DNA of 64,000 nt, from positions 1-64,000 of the forward strand of contig CAVSDH010000009.1 in the NCBI GenBank assembly GCA_963726765.1. The letters run 5' to 3'. The notes below the pieces were generated by a model. The model was not told the origin of the DNA and made no database searches. It saw nothing but the letters and a program-made list of their open reading frames with translations. Shown here piece after piece: positions 1-7,861 of the stretch. How positions within the stretch are numbered: the first letter of the stretch is position 1; every line of letters begins with the position of its first letter. Both the position numbers and the translations under genes were made by a program. This DNA is from CAIWHR01 sp963726765. Lineage in GTDB: Bacteria; Pseudomonadota; Gammaproteobacteria; Burkholderiales; Casimicrobiaceae.

Positions 1-12
1 GATCGGAGGCAC

Positions 13-234
13 ATGCGCGCGTACCTGCAATCGGCGTGGGTGAAGGTCGGACTGGGGTTGCTCGTCGTGGGCACCGGACCGCTCCTATTCATCATCGTCG
101 CCGCGGCCGTCGGGCTGTGGCCCGATCCGAATCCGAATCCCGTTGGTCCGGGCCTGCTTTCCTTCCTCACCTTCTGGCCGGCGATCATCTGCATCGTCAT
201 AGGGGTCGTCCGTGCGCGCGCCAGGGACCGGTAA
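13..234 (+). CDS. Small two-helix membrane protein, unknown function
   Basis: A 73-residue protein with two hydrophobic helices, about residues 10-35 and 45-67. They are joined by a short Asp-Asn-Pro-rich loop (DPNPNPNPVGPG), and the protein ends in a basic Arg-rich tail that probably faces the cytoplasm. The start is supported by a GGAGG ribosome site four bases upstream of the ATG, right at the window edge. I do not recognise a family. It sits 28 bases ahead of the exported phosphatase-like gene, so the two may be co-transcribed. Confidence 0.55.
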   Translation: MRAYLQSAWVKVGLGLLVVGTGPLLFIIVAAAVGLWPDPNPNPVGPGLLSFLTFWPAIICIVIGVVRARARDR

Positions 235-262
235 CGCGCGGCCTGGACCGGCGGCCAGTGCG

Positions 263-796
263 ATGAGCAACCCCGTATTAGTGGCGTTCCTCGTGCTGTT
301 CATCGGTCCGGCCATCAGCTTTGCCCAAGCGCCGCGACTTGCCGCCCCGAACCTCGTGGAAATTTCACCGCGGCTGGTCACGTCCGGACAACCCTCCGCC
401 GATGCGCTTGCCCGCCTCAAGGCGTCCGGGTTCGAAGCCGTGATCTACCTGGCGCCACCGACCGTCCACGACGCGGTTCGCGACGAGCAGCTCATCGTCA
501 CCCGCCAAGGGCTGACGTTCGTCAACATCCCCGTCCAATTCGACAGGCCGACCGAAGCGGATTTCGAGACGTTTGCCGGCGTTCTGCGGGGGTTCGGTGA
601 CCGGAAGGTGCTGGTTCATTGCCAGATCAACCTTCGCGCGTCCACAATGGTCTTTCTGTATCGCGCGATCGTTCTCAAGGAAGATCCGCAGCGTGCGTAC
701 GAGTCCGTCACCGGCGTTTGGGTCCCGGACGGCGCATGGCGCCAGCTCATTCGCGATCAGTTGCGAAAGCACAAGGTCGCCTTCGATCCTTTCTAG
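263..796 (+). CDS. Exported tyrosine-phosphatase-like protein (DSP/PTP superfamily, HCxxNxRAS type)
   Basis: A 177-residue protein with an N-terminal signal peptide (about residues 1-23, cleavage near AQA) followed by a cysteine-phosphatase fold. The P-loop reads VHCQINLRAS, with Cys120 as the expected nucleophile and Arg125 as the phosphate-binding residue. The Cys-Arg spacing is CX4R rather than the classical CX5R. The HCxxNxRAS form is, from memory, typical of a bacterial subfamily often annotated as protein tyrosine phosphatase family protein. The N-terminal ISPRLVTSGQPSADALARL segment also fits that group. I chose the ATG at 263 because it begins exactly at the signal peptide; an upstream ATG at 212 would overlap the preceding gene. 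The substrate is unknown and the location is inferred to be periplasmic. Confidence 0.72.
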   Translation: MSNPVLVAFLVLFIGPAISFAQAPRLAAPNLVEISPRLVTSGQPSADALARLKASGFEAVIYLAPPTVHDAVRDEQLIVTRQGLTFVNIPVQFDRPTEADFETFAGVLRGFGDRKVLVHCQINLRASTMVFLYRAIVLKEDPQRAYESVTGVWVPDGAWRQLIRDQLRKHKVAFDPF

Positions 797-1041
797 CGCC
801 GGAGACTTGCAGCCGGATCCGACGGTCAGCGCCGATGCCACACCTGCGCCACCATTCGTCGGCAGAAGGCCACCGGTCGGTCGGTTTGCCCCGAACCGTC
901 GCCGTCGCGATCAGTTCCGGCGCGGGCCCCGGTCCAATCAGTTCGTTGACCCGCGCGCTTCGGTCCATGCACAATTGCCCGCCACGGCAGCGGCGTCACC
1001 GAACGAACAGCGATCATGACCATTTCTTACCAAGGACTTCG

Positions 1042-1308
1042 ATGCGTACCCTCCTGTTCCTGATCGCCGGGCTGCTGCTGATGGCGGCGCTGATGCTGTT
1101 GGGCAGGTTGTTCTCCTCGCAATACCCCGACGCTCCGCGGTTCGCAATGTTCTCGTTCATCGCCCTCTGGTTCGTCATCGCCGGCACCAACATGTGGATC
1201 GGCGTCTCGAAGGCGGGATATTCCATCGCGGACGAAGCGCCCATCTTTCTGCTCATATTCGGCGTCCCCGCGATAGCCGCCGTGTTGCTCAAGTGGCGGC
1301 TTCCGTGA
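1042..1308 (+). CDS. Small membrane protein with three hydrophobic segments
   Basis: An 88-residue protein with hydrophobic stretches near residues 3-21, 33-53 and 67-84, so probably three membrane helices. No catalytic motif or known domain is visible. The ATG follows a weak AAGGA-like ribosome site. Its stop codon overlaps the likely GTG start of the next gene (a GTGA junction), which suggests translational coupling to that exported DUF4124-like protein. Confidence 0.55.
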   Translation: MRTLLFLIAGLLLMAALMLLGRLFSSQYPDAPRFAMFSFIALWFVIAGTNMWIGVSKAGYSIADEAPIFLLIFGVPAIAAVLLKWRLP

Positions 1309-1799
1309 CCCTGTCGGTGACGGCCGCCCTGCTGCTGCTCGTATTCGCCGGCGACGGTCGCGCCGCCGACGTCCACAAGTGCGTCACCGGCGGGCGCACA
1401 ACCTACCAGAGCATGCCGTGCGAGGTCCCGACGAATGCGCCGCAATCGCAGCAGCGCCGCGCGAGCGCGCTGGTCGGGTGCTACGTGGCGAACATCAGCG
1501 GTCTCGAGAACGGATTCGAAGTCAAGCGGACGGACGGTGCCGACTACAAGCTCGAAGTCACCAATGGAAAGGACAGGACCGCGATTCCACTCAAGGCGGC
1601 AACGCCGCAGGAGGTGCAGGAAGTCGGCGCCGGATTTCACTTGAACCTGCTTGAAGGATTGAGCGTGAAATGGGAGGCGGGAACCCCCAACCAAAAGCCC
1701 GTGGGCCTGTACAGGGGCGGGGATCAGAACGGCAAGGAGGTGTATCTCGCGTACTTCTTCTTCGGCAACGGGCTCGCCACCAGAACCCAGTGCAAATGA
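1293..1799 (+). CDS. Exported DUF4124-like protein, unknown function
   Basis: Roughly 165 residues with a clear signal peptide (an LSVTAALLLLVFAG core, cleavage near GRAA). Next comes a DUF4124-like start, ADVHKCVTGGRTTYQSMPC, in which the Lys-Cys...Thr-Tyr...Pro-Cys pattern is characteristic. The remainder is beta-rich, with a Gly-Asn-Gly-rich C terminus ending in TQCK. Two in-frame GTG codons (1293 and 1305) are possible starts, and both overlap the end of the upstream membrane-protein gene. A longer frame exists upstream, but it would run through that gene and lacks a signal peptide at its start. Probably periplasmic; the partner is unknown. Confidence 0.6.
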   Translation: MAASVTLSVTAALLLLVFAGDGRAADVHKCVTGGRTTYQSMPCEVPTNAPQSQQRRASALVGCYVANISGLENGFEVKRTDGADYKLEVTNGKDRTAIPLKAATPQEVQEVGAGFHLNLLEGLSVKWEAGTPNQKPVGLYRGGDQNGKEVYLAYFFFGNGLATRTQCK

Positions 1800-1928
1800 A
1801 TTCGGCGCCCGCTGGAGTGATCGCCGCGCAACGGGTGCTCGCCTGCGCTCGGCATCGCCGTCAGGCCTGAGTCGTCGCGCGGCGCAGGCGAATTCGCGCG
1901 GCGATATTCTCATGGAGCGCTTTGCAAA

Positions 1929-3215
1929 ATGCACGAGACATCGGTGACGGACCGCTTGCTGTACGACCCTGCCAGACACGAGCCTCTCCTCCAGATCCCG
2001 TGGGACGAGGGCCAGGCTCGAACGGCGATCGAACGGATCGTGTCGGACGTCGAGTCGCGCTACACGGAGGACGCCTATTGGCCGCGGCATCCCCTCGATC
2101 GCGAAGGCAAGAACGAGACGGCGCCCGCCGCGACGTCCCTGTACAACGGCGCCTGTGGCGTCTTCTGGGCGCTGCACTACCTTCATTCCGTCGGGGCCGT
2201 CTCGCTTTCGGGCAGCTGCGTTGTGGAATTCGATCGGCTGCTCGCGCGGAACCGTGGCGAGCTCGGCGCGTCTGCCGAACGAGATCGCGCCTCTCTCATG
2301 CTCGGTGACACGCCCATTCAGATGATGCGTTTCGACGAAGAGCCGACCGACCAGATCGAAGACGCTCTCCACAACCTGATCGCCGGCAACGTCGGACACC
2401 CCGCGCGCGAACTGCTTTGGGGCTCCCCGGGGACGCTGCTCGCCGCGTTGTTCCTGTACGAGCGGACCGGCAATCGGCGATGGTCGGATCTCTTTCGCTT
2501 GACCGCGGACACGCTCTGGAATCAGCTCGAGTGGTCGCCATCGCAGCTGTGCTCCTATTGGACGCAGGATTTCATGGGCCGGCGATGGAATCATCTCGGC
2601 GCCATGCATGGATTCGTTGCCGCGGTTCCGCCGCTGGTTCGAGGTCGGCACCTGCTGGATGCCGGACGCTGGGCCGCGTGGGAGGAGTGCATCGTCAACA
2701 CGGTGTCGCGCACCGCCGATCGTAGCGGCGCACATGCGAACTGGCGTCCGCAACTGGATTACACCACCGATGTAACGAAGAGGCTCCTGCAGTTCTGCCA
2801 TGGCGCACCCGGTTTCGTCATCTGCCTCGCAGGTCTCCCCAGCGCGGCCCTCGATGACCTGCTGCTTGCGGCTGGAGAGAACATCTGGTCGGCGGGACCG
2901 CTCACCAAAGGCTCGAACCTGTGCCACGGCACCGGCGGCAACGGTTACGCGCTCCTCAAGCTGTTTCAACGAACTCGTGATGACCGGTGGCTCGAGCGCG
3001 CCCGGTCGTTTGCCATGCATGGCATTGCCCAGACACAGGCGGATGCCCGACGCTTCGGGCAATCGAGATACTCGCTGTGGACCGGCGATCCCGGTTTCGC
3101 GATTTATCTCTGGGATTGCCTGCGCGCGGAAGCGCAATTCCCGACACTGGACGTCTTCTATGCGCCCCGCGCCCGCGGTCGTCCACCCGTTACCTTGGCG
3201 CATCCGGCCCATTGA
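1929..3215 (+). CDS. Orphan LanC-like protein
   Basis: A 428-residue protein of the lanthionine synthetase C-like superfamily. The zinc site is complete: Cys290 in FCHGAPGF, then Cys332-His333 in LCHGTGGNGY. The upstream catalytic-type His lies in GAMHGF (His227), and the C terminus has the usual WTGDPGFAIYLWDCL repeat. The length matches eukaryotic-like LanC/LanCL proteins. No LanB dehydratase, LanM, protease or candidate precursor peptide lies nearby, so lantibiotic synthesis is not supported by context. A stand-alone thiol-addition role is possible but inferred. Its stop overlaps the TTG start of the following acetyltransferase, suggesting coupling. Confidence 0.82.
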   Translation: MHETSVTDRLLYDPARHEPLLQIPWDEGQARTAIERIVSDVESRYTEDAYWPRHPLDREGKNETAPAATSLYNGACGVFWALHYLHSVGAVSLSGSCVVEFDRLLARNRGELGASAERDRASLMLGDTPIQMMRFDEEPTDQIEDALHNLIAGNVGHPARELLWGSPGTLLAALFLYERTGNRRWSDLFRLTADTLWNQLEWSPSQLCSYWTQDFMGRRWNHLGAMHGFVAAVPPLVRGRHLLDAGRWAAWEECIVNTVSRTADRSGAHANWRPQLDYTTDVTKRLLQFCHGAPGFVICLAGLPSAALDDLLLAAGENIWSAGPLTKGSNLCHGTGGNGYALLKLFQRTRDDRWLERARSFAMHGIAQTQADARRFGQSRYSLWTGDPGFAIYLWDCLRAEAQFPTLDVFYAPRARGRPPVTLAHPAH

Positions 3216-3721
3216 AGATCGCAACTATCACTGGCCCGGAGACCCTTTCGGCGAAGAGCGCGGAGCGCATCCTGCGCCAGCTGCCGCAATGGTTTGGCAT
3301 CGAGTCGGCGCTGCTGGCGTACGCCCGCGAATGCGAGAGCCTGCCGAACCTATTGGCCGTCGCCGACACTGAGCTGGTCGGCTTCGCGACCTTGCGGGAG
3401 CACAACGCGGCAACCCTCGAACTCAGCTGCGTCGCGCTGGTTCCTCAATGGCATCGCTCGGGCGTCGGATCGCGTCTTTGTCTCGCGGCCGAATCGTGGT
3501 GGGCGCGACGCGGGGGCAAACTTCTTCAGGTCAAGACACTCGGGCCATCGCGTCCCGATCCGAACTATTTGCAGACGCGCGCATTTTACAGCGCGCTCGG
3601 ATTTCTTCCGGTGGAAGAGTTTTCAGACTTGTGGCCGGGCAATCCGTGTCTGCTGCTCGTCAAACCGATCGATGCGGACGCGCGCCGGGACGGCGTCCGC
3701 GCTCCGGTCCTGGCGCAATGA
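3212..3721 (+). CDS. GNAT-family N-acetyltransferase
   Basis: About 169 residues with a complete GNAT fold: LLAVADTELVGFATL (strands 2-3), then the acetyl-CoA-binding motif A, ELSCVALVPQWHRSGVGSRLC, whose Q/R-x-x-G-x-G/A core is QWHRSGVGS. A C-terminal AFYSALGFLPVEEF motif B follows. The substrate is unknown. I chose the TTG at 3212, which overlaps the LanC stop (TTGA), because conserved sequence begins immediately after it. The longer frame that starts inside the LanC gene is not protein-like there. This is the first of eight GNAT genes in this 20-kb run. Confidence 0.75.
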   Translation: MKIATITGPETLSAKSAERILRQLPQWFGIESALLAYARECESLPNLLAVADTELVGFATLREHNAATLELSCVALVPQWHRSGVGSRLCLAAESWWARRGGKLLQVKTLGPSRPDPNYLQTRAFYSALGFLPVEEFSDLWPGNPCLLLVKPIDADARRDGVRAPVLAQ

Positions 3722-3772
3722 CGCACGATCCACATTCGGCGCGACCGCGCCTGCCATGATTGGAGGGAGCAC

Positions 3773-4291
3773 GTGATCACACCGGTCATCAATATCGCCG
3801 ACGTAGAACTCCTGCCGCGCCCGCCGGCGCGCAATCCGCCCGGCTCCGCGGCGGAGCGGTTCGACATGAGAATGGGGCGCATCAGCTGCCGGATCGGCGC
3901 GCGGCAGCTCGGATACAACATCACCGCAGTACCGCCCGGCAAGCGCGCATTTCCGCGGCACAGTCACCGCGTCAACGAGGAGATGTTCCTCGTCCTCCAC
4001 GGCACGGGAGAGATACGAATCGGCGAGGAGACTCATCCGCTGCGCGCTGGCGATATCGTGGCCTGCCCGGCAGGCGGCGTGGAAACGGCGCACCAGATTG
4101 TCAACACCGGACGGGAGGAGTTGCGCTATCTCGCCGTCAGCACGCAGCGCGCGCCCGAAATCTGGGAGTATCCGGACTCGGGCAAGTTCGGGTTCATCGC
4201 GGAGTTCACGGCGGCCGACGGCGGACCGTCCGGTGCCGTGCCCTTTTTCGGTCGCGAAGCGCAGGGCACAGACTACTGGGATGGCGAGTGA
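3773..4291 (+). CDS. Cupin-domain protein (paralogue of the 12376-12879 gene)
   Basis: A 172-residue single-domain cupin. Cupin motif 1 is visible as PRHSHRVNEEMFLVLHGTG (two His and one Glu metal ligands). Motif 2 is visible as GDIVACPAGGVETAHQIVN (third His). The metal site is therefore complete, and a dioxygenase, isomerase or small-molecule sensor role is possible. The C terminus carries PEIWEYPDS...DYWDGE, which is also present in the second cupin at 12.4 kb, so the two are paralogues. A GGAGGGAG ribosome site precedes the GTG/ATG start region. Confidence 0.78.
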   Translation: MITPVINIADVELLPRPPARNPPGSAAERFDMRMGRISCRIGARQLGYNITAVPPGKRAFPRHSHRVNEEMFLVLHGTGEIRIGEETHPLRAGDIVACPAGGVETAHQIVNTGREELRYLAVSTQRAPEIWEYPDSGKFGFIAEFTAADGGPSGAVPFFGREAQGTDYWDGE

Positions 4292-4355
4292 CCGGCCGAC
4301 CGCGCGTAGGTCGTCGTCGCGGCGACCTGCACGTACACGCTGAAGGGGCAAACCG

Positions 4356-5156
4356 ATGGTGCTCAGAGTGTGTCTGGCGGGGGCGACCGGATGGGCAGGG
4401 TCCGAGCTTGCGCGGTCGATTGCCGGTGCCCCGGACCTTGCGCTTGTCGCTGCGGTCGCGCGCAAGCACGCAGGACAGGACCTGGGGCAGGTTCTCGGTG
4501 AACCGCGCCTGACAGGTCTCATCTACTCCTCGGCGGCCGAGGCGCTCGACACTCCCTGCGACGTCTTCGTCGAGTACACCAAGCCCGAAAGCGCGAAGGC
4601 CAACATCGTGACCGCGCTCGAGCACGGAGCGCACGTCGTCGTGGGAACCTCCGGCCTTGCGGATGGCGACTTCGCGGAGATCGACGCGGTTGCACGCGAC
4701 AAGCGTCGCGGAGTGCTCGCTTGCGGAAACTTCGCGTTGACCGTCGCCCTTCTCCAGAAGTTCGCCGAAATGGCCGCAAAGCTCATCCCCCAGTGGGAGA
4801 TCATCGATTATGCCCACGACGACAAGATCGACGCGCCGAGCGGCACCGCGCGCGAACTCGCGTTTCGCCTGTCCAAGGTGCGGAGCCCCGAACCCACGAT
4901 TCCCTTGGCGAAGACGGTCGGCCCTCGAGAGACCCGCGGCGCCACGGTGTCGGGATCCCAGGTCCACGCCCTGCGTCTGCCCGGTTATGTGATCGGCGTC
5001 GAGATCGTCTTCGGGATGCCGGACCAGAGGCTCACGATTCGCCACGACTCCGGCAACAGCGCGAGGCCGTACGTCGCCGGCGCACTCCTCGCCATACGAA
5101 AGGTCGCCACGCTCGTCGGCGTCCATCGTGGCCTCGACTCCGTGCTCGATCTCTGA
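4356..5156 (+). CDS. dapB: DapB-family dihydrodipicolinate reductase, divergent active site
   Basis: A 266-residue protein with a Rossmann nucleotide site (VCLAGATGWAGSEL, residues 5-18), the VVGTSGL segment, and the family hallmark KIDAPSGTA (Lys157 onward). Known DapB enzymes have E-I-x-E-x-H-x3-K before this signature. Here the sequence is EIIDYAHDDK, so the catalytic His position is Ala153, and a His lies one residue later (His154). Lys157 is kept. The neighbours are not lysine-biosynthesis genes. It may be a second, specialised reductase rather than the lysine-pathway enzyme; the symbol reflects family only. Confidence 0.72.
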   Translation: MVLRVCLAGATGWAGSELARSIAGAPDLALVAAVARKHAGQDLGQVLGEPRLTGLIYSSAAEALDTPCDVFVEYTKPESAKANIVTALEHGAHVVVGTSGLADGDFAEIDAVARDKRRGVLACGNFALTVALLQKFAEMAAKLIPQWEIIDYAHDDKIDAPSGTARELAFRLSKVRSPEPTIPLAKTVGPRETRGATVSGSQVHALRLPGYVIGVEIVFGMPDQRLTIRHDSGNSARPYVAGALLAIRKVATLVGVHRGLDSVLDL

Positions 5157-5330
5157 GACGACCGCGGAACAGCGCGGGCGATCACGTCGCCGGCCACTGC
5201 GTCCCGATGGCGCGCGGCCGCGGCAGTTGCCGGATCCCGGGACGGCACGGCTGACGGCGGTCGCGGCGATTCATTAGAATGTGAAACATCGTCCGACGCG
5301 ATCGGCGGCCGGGCACAACGAGGAGGCGCG

Positions 5331-5765
5331 ATGGACAAAGGCAAGAGTTACGACGGTTCGTGTTTTTGCGGAGCAGTCCGCTTCACGGTGACGGGCGAGC
5401 CGGCCGCGATGGGTTATTGCCATTGCGAATCCTGCCGTCACTGGTCGGCGGGTCCCGTGAATGCGTTCACGCTGTGGAAGCCCGATGCCGTGCGGATCAC
5501 GCAGGGCGCGGGAAACATCGGCTCGTACAACAAGTCCCCGCAGAGCCATCGCAAGTGGTGCAAGACCTGCGGCGGGCATGTCTTCACCGAGCACCCCGGA
5601 ATGGGTCTTACCGACGTCTACGCGGCCGTCATTCCGGACTTGCCGTTCAAGGCAGGTGTCCACGTGCACTACCAGGAGACGGTGTTGCCGTTGAGGGACG
5701 GCGTGACCAAGCTCAAGGACGTGCCCAAGGAAATGGGCGGCTCCGGCGTGAGCATGCCCGAATGA
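5331..5765 (+). CDS. GFA-family zinc protein (Gfa/CENP-V fold)
   Basis: A 144-residue protein with the full cysteine set of the glutathione-dependent formaldehyde-activating (GFA) family. The Cys clusters are GSCFCG near the N terminus, CHCESC near residue 31 and CKTCGG near residue 80. These cysteines coordinate zinc in characterised relatives. An actual formaldehyde or glutathione role is not implied, because most family members are of unknown function. A GAGGCG ribosome site precedes the ATG. A second, frame-disrupted family member lies at 16083-16489. Confidence 0.82.
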   Translation: MDKGKSYDGSCFCGAVRFTVTGEPAAMGYCHCESCRHWSAGPVNAFTLWKPDAVRITQGAGNIGSYNKSPQSHRKWCKTCGGHVFTEHPGMGLTDVYAAVIPDLPFKAGVHVHYQETVLPLRDGVTKLKDVPKEMGGSGVSMPE

Positions 5766-5877
5766 TCCGGAGGGAACCCTGCTCGTTGCGCGTCCGGCCG
5801 GCGAAACCGGCGTCGCGCCGAGCACGGGAACCGGTTCGAGTGACGCGCGATTCGCATTCGAGCATTGGAGGCGACGC

Positions 5878-6516
5878 ATGGACTGGCCCGACAACGACAA
5901 GATATCGGCGATGCTGCAGTTGCCGGAGGGCTACCGCTTCGAACGGTTGAAGCGCTCCGAGATTCCCGCACTCGCTGCCGCCGTCGCGGAGTGGCACCCC
6001 GACATTTCCGTCGGCGCCGCAAGTTGTTACCTGCGCGAGGACTTCTACGCCGACAAGGCGTTTCTCGACGGAGAACCGGAAAAGGATCTCCTCGTGATTC
6101 TGATCAGGTGCGGCGACGAGCTGGCGGGCGTGGGGTCATGGGAGCGGGAGCAGGACGCGCTCGCGATCTATGCCCGCTTCGGGGCCATCGCGCCGCAGCA
6201 TCGGGGCGCGAAACTGGCCGTGCGCGCGATGGAGTTCGGCGAAAACCTCGCGCGGTCGATGGGAGCCGGCTTCATCTACGGTCTCGCGACATTGAAGATA
6301 CCCAACATGCAGCTCGCACTGGAGCGCGCCGGGTATCAACTGCTTGGTTTCGCCCCCGGATACGACCGCGAGATGGTGGCGCCCGGCGTCGTGAAGCGGG
6401 TGTACGAAGCGTTCTATGCCAAAGTTCTGGTCCCGGACGAGGAGCTGCTGCGACCGGATCCGAGGAACCTGTCGCCCAGAGCCCGGTTGCTCTTCGACGT
6501 GTTGTTCCCGGGTTGA
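5878..6516 (+). CDS. GNAT-family N-acetyltransferase
   Basis: A 212-residue acetyltransferase-like protein. The acetyl-CoA region reads ARFGAIAPQHRGAKLAVRAMEF, followed by a helix-strand typical of motif B (IPNMQLALERAGYQLLGFAPGYDREM). The C-terminal extension (VLVPDEELLRPDPRNLSPRA) resembles a subgroup found in betaproteobacteria whose substrate is unknown. A TTGGAGGCG ribosome site precedes the ATG. Its stop overlaps the next GNAT start by TTGA, suggesting coupled translation of two acetyltransferases. Confidence 0.7.
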   Translation: MDWPDNDKISAMLQLPEGYRFERLKRSEIPALAAAVAEWHPDISVGAASCYLREDFYADKAFLDGEPEKDLLVILIRCGDELAGVGSWEREQDALAIYARFGAIAPQHRGAKLAVRAMEFGENLARSMGAGFIYGLATLKIPNMQLALERAGYQLLGFAPGYDREMVAPGVVKRVYEAFYAKVLVPDEELLRPDPRNLSPRARLLFDVLFPG

Positions 6517-7115
6517 ACACTCCGCTTCGCGGCGTTGCCGGAACGGGATCCGGACTGCCGCTCCCCTCAACCGTGCGCCCTGCGCTGCCGGATGACGCGA
6601 TGGCGATCGCGACGATTCATGCCGAGAACTGGCAGCGGTTCTATCGTGGCATCCTCCGCGACGATTACCTGGACGGTCCCGTCGTCGGCGATCGACAGGT
6701 TGTGTGGAAACGCCGGCTGTCGAATTCCGCGGACTCGAGCCTTCAGTTCATCGCGGTGATCGAGCGACCCGGCGGGCTCGCGGCCTTTGTCTGCGCCTAT
6801 CTGGACGCCGACCCCGAATGGGGCGCATTGCTCGACAATCTTCACGTCGCATTCGCCTCGCGCGGACAGCATCTCGGCTCAAGGCTCATGGCGTGCGCAG
6901 CCGCCTGGGTGATTGCAGAACGCCCAGCCTCGAGGCTTCATCTCTGGGCCTACGAGAAGAACCTGCCCGCGCGCAGGTACTACGAGCGGCTTGGCGGCGA
7001 AGTGGTGAATCGGCATGCGGAACCTGCGCCGGATGGATCCCGCGTGCCTGCCGTTCGCTACGGATGGCGAGACCCGTCCGTCCTCGCCGCTGCCGCGGAC
7101 AGTACCCTTCGCTAA
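6513..7115 (+). CDS. GNAT-family N-acetyltransferase
   Basis: About 200 residues with an intact GNAT domain: VRPALPDDAMAIATIHAENW at the start, then LLDNLHVAFASRGQHLGSRLM (acetyl-CoA motif with a Gly-Gln-His-Leu-Gly-Ser core) and LWAYEKNLPARRYYERLGGE (motif B with the Tyr-Tyr pair). I favour the TTG at 6513, because it overlaps the previous stop in the same way as the 3212 start. A GTG at 6573 right before the conserved domain is an alternative. Substrate unknown. Confidence 0.68.
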   Translation: MNTPLRGVAGTGSGLPLPSTVRPALPDDAMAIATIHAENWQRFYRGILRDDYLDGPVVGDRQVVWKRRLSNSADSSLQFIAVIERPGGLAAFVCAYLDADPEWGALLDNLHVAFASRGQHLGSRLMACAAAWVIAERPASRLHLWAYEKNLPARRYYERLGGEVVNRHAEPAPDGSRVPAVRYGWRDPSVLAAAADSTLR

Positions 7116-7360
7116 TCCGGCGATCGGCGTATTCCAGCCCGGTTCAGGGCTGGCGCGTTGACTCCGCCAAACAAGGCTTGGAAAATCGGCTTCGTTCCTG
7201 CCGGAAGGCACGGTCGATGGTTTCCCGTGCGTCCTCCGGCGCAGGACACCGGCGCAGCCGACGACGGCCCCGCCACCCGTACAATGCGCGTGCACCGGGC
7301 CGGCGCTGCGCGCGCGTCGGCTTGCACCGGCCAAGCTCCGGAGCAAGGAAAGACAAGCCT

Positions 7361-7843
7361 ATGATCCGTCGCGAACGCCTGCTTGCCACCTTCGAGGGCA
7401 GCTTCGTGGTGTTCCTCATCGGCATGCGCGTCAATTCACCCTGGGCCGTTCACAAATGGTGGCCCGTGGCCCGGGCCATGCCCCGCATGCTGAGGGAACT
7501 CGAGGCCCGGCCGGAACTCGGAATGCTCGGCGGCGAGATGTGGGGTGGCAGAACGACAATCCTGGTTCAGTACTGGCGCTCGGTCGAACTCCTGTTCGCC
7601 TATGCGAGGGATCGCGATTCGCGGCACCTTCCCGCGTGGCGGGATTTCAATCGCGCCGTCGGCGTCGGCGGACAGGTGGGCGTGTGGCACGAGACCTATG
7701 TCGTCGAACCGGGAAACTATGAAAACATCTACGTCAACATGCCGCCGTTCGGCCTCGGAAAGATCGGCGCGCTTTCCCCGGCCGTCGGCGGATTGCAGTC
7801 GGCCGCGGCGCGACTTCGCGCGGCGCGCCCCGCGGCCGGTTGA
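7361..7843 (+). CDS. DUF4188-family (monooxygenase-like) protein
   Basis: A 160-residue protein with features of the DUF4188 family. These are FEGSFVVFLIGMRVN at the start, MWGGRTTILVQYWRSVELLFAYA in the middle and WHETYVV...YENIYVNMPPFGL near the end. The ATG follows a GGAAAG ribosome site. Family members have a ferredoxin-like fold and are sometimes annotated as monooxygenases, but the reaction is not established. It is preceded by about 245 bases without a recognisable gene. Confidence 0.7.
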   Translation: MIRRERLLATFEGSFVVFLIGMRVNSPWAVHKWWPVARAMPRMLRELEARPELGMLGGEMWGGRTTILVQYWRSVELLFAYARDRDSRHLPAWRDFNRAVGVGGQVGVWHETYVVEPGNYENIYVNMPPFGLGKIGALSPAVGGLQSAAARLRAARPAAG

Positions 7844-7861
7844 CGTGCACGGGAGACAGCG

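Noticed and set aside
1929..3215. A lantibiotic gene cluster around the LanC-like gene
   Set aside because: No LanB/LanM dehydratase, precursor, protease or exporter was seen within 5 kb; the LysE-type exporter at 7.9 kb is an amino-acid exporter family member.
1014..3224. A 736-codon open frame on the minus strand opposite the LanC-like gene
   Set aside because: It has no recognisable domain, is rich in Arg/Pro/Gly, and lies exactly antisense to well-supported genes. Long shadow frames are expected in DNA of this GC content.
6505..6550. An attC-like hairpin near CCGCTTCGCGG between two GNAT genes
   Set aside because: The short inverted repeat resembles the centre of some attC sites, but the flanking core sites are missing and it overlaps the likely coding start of the second GNAT gene.
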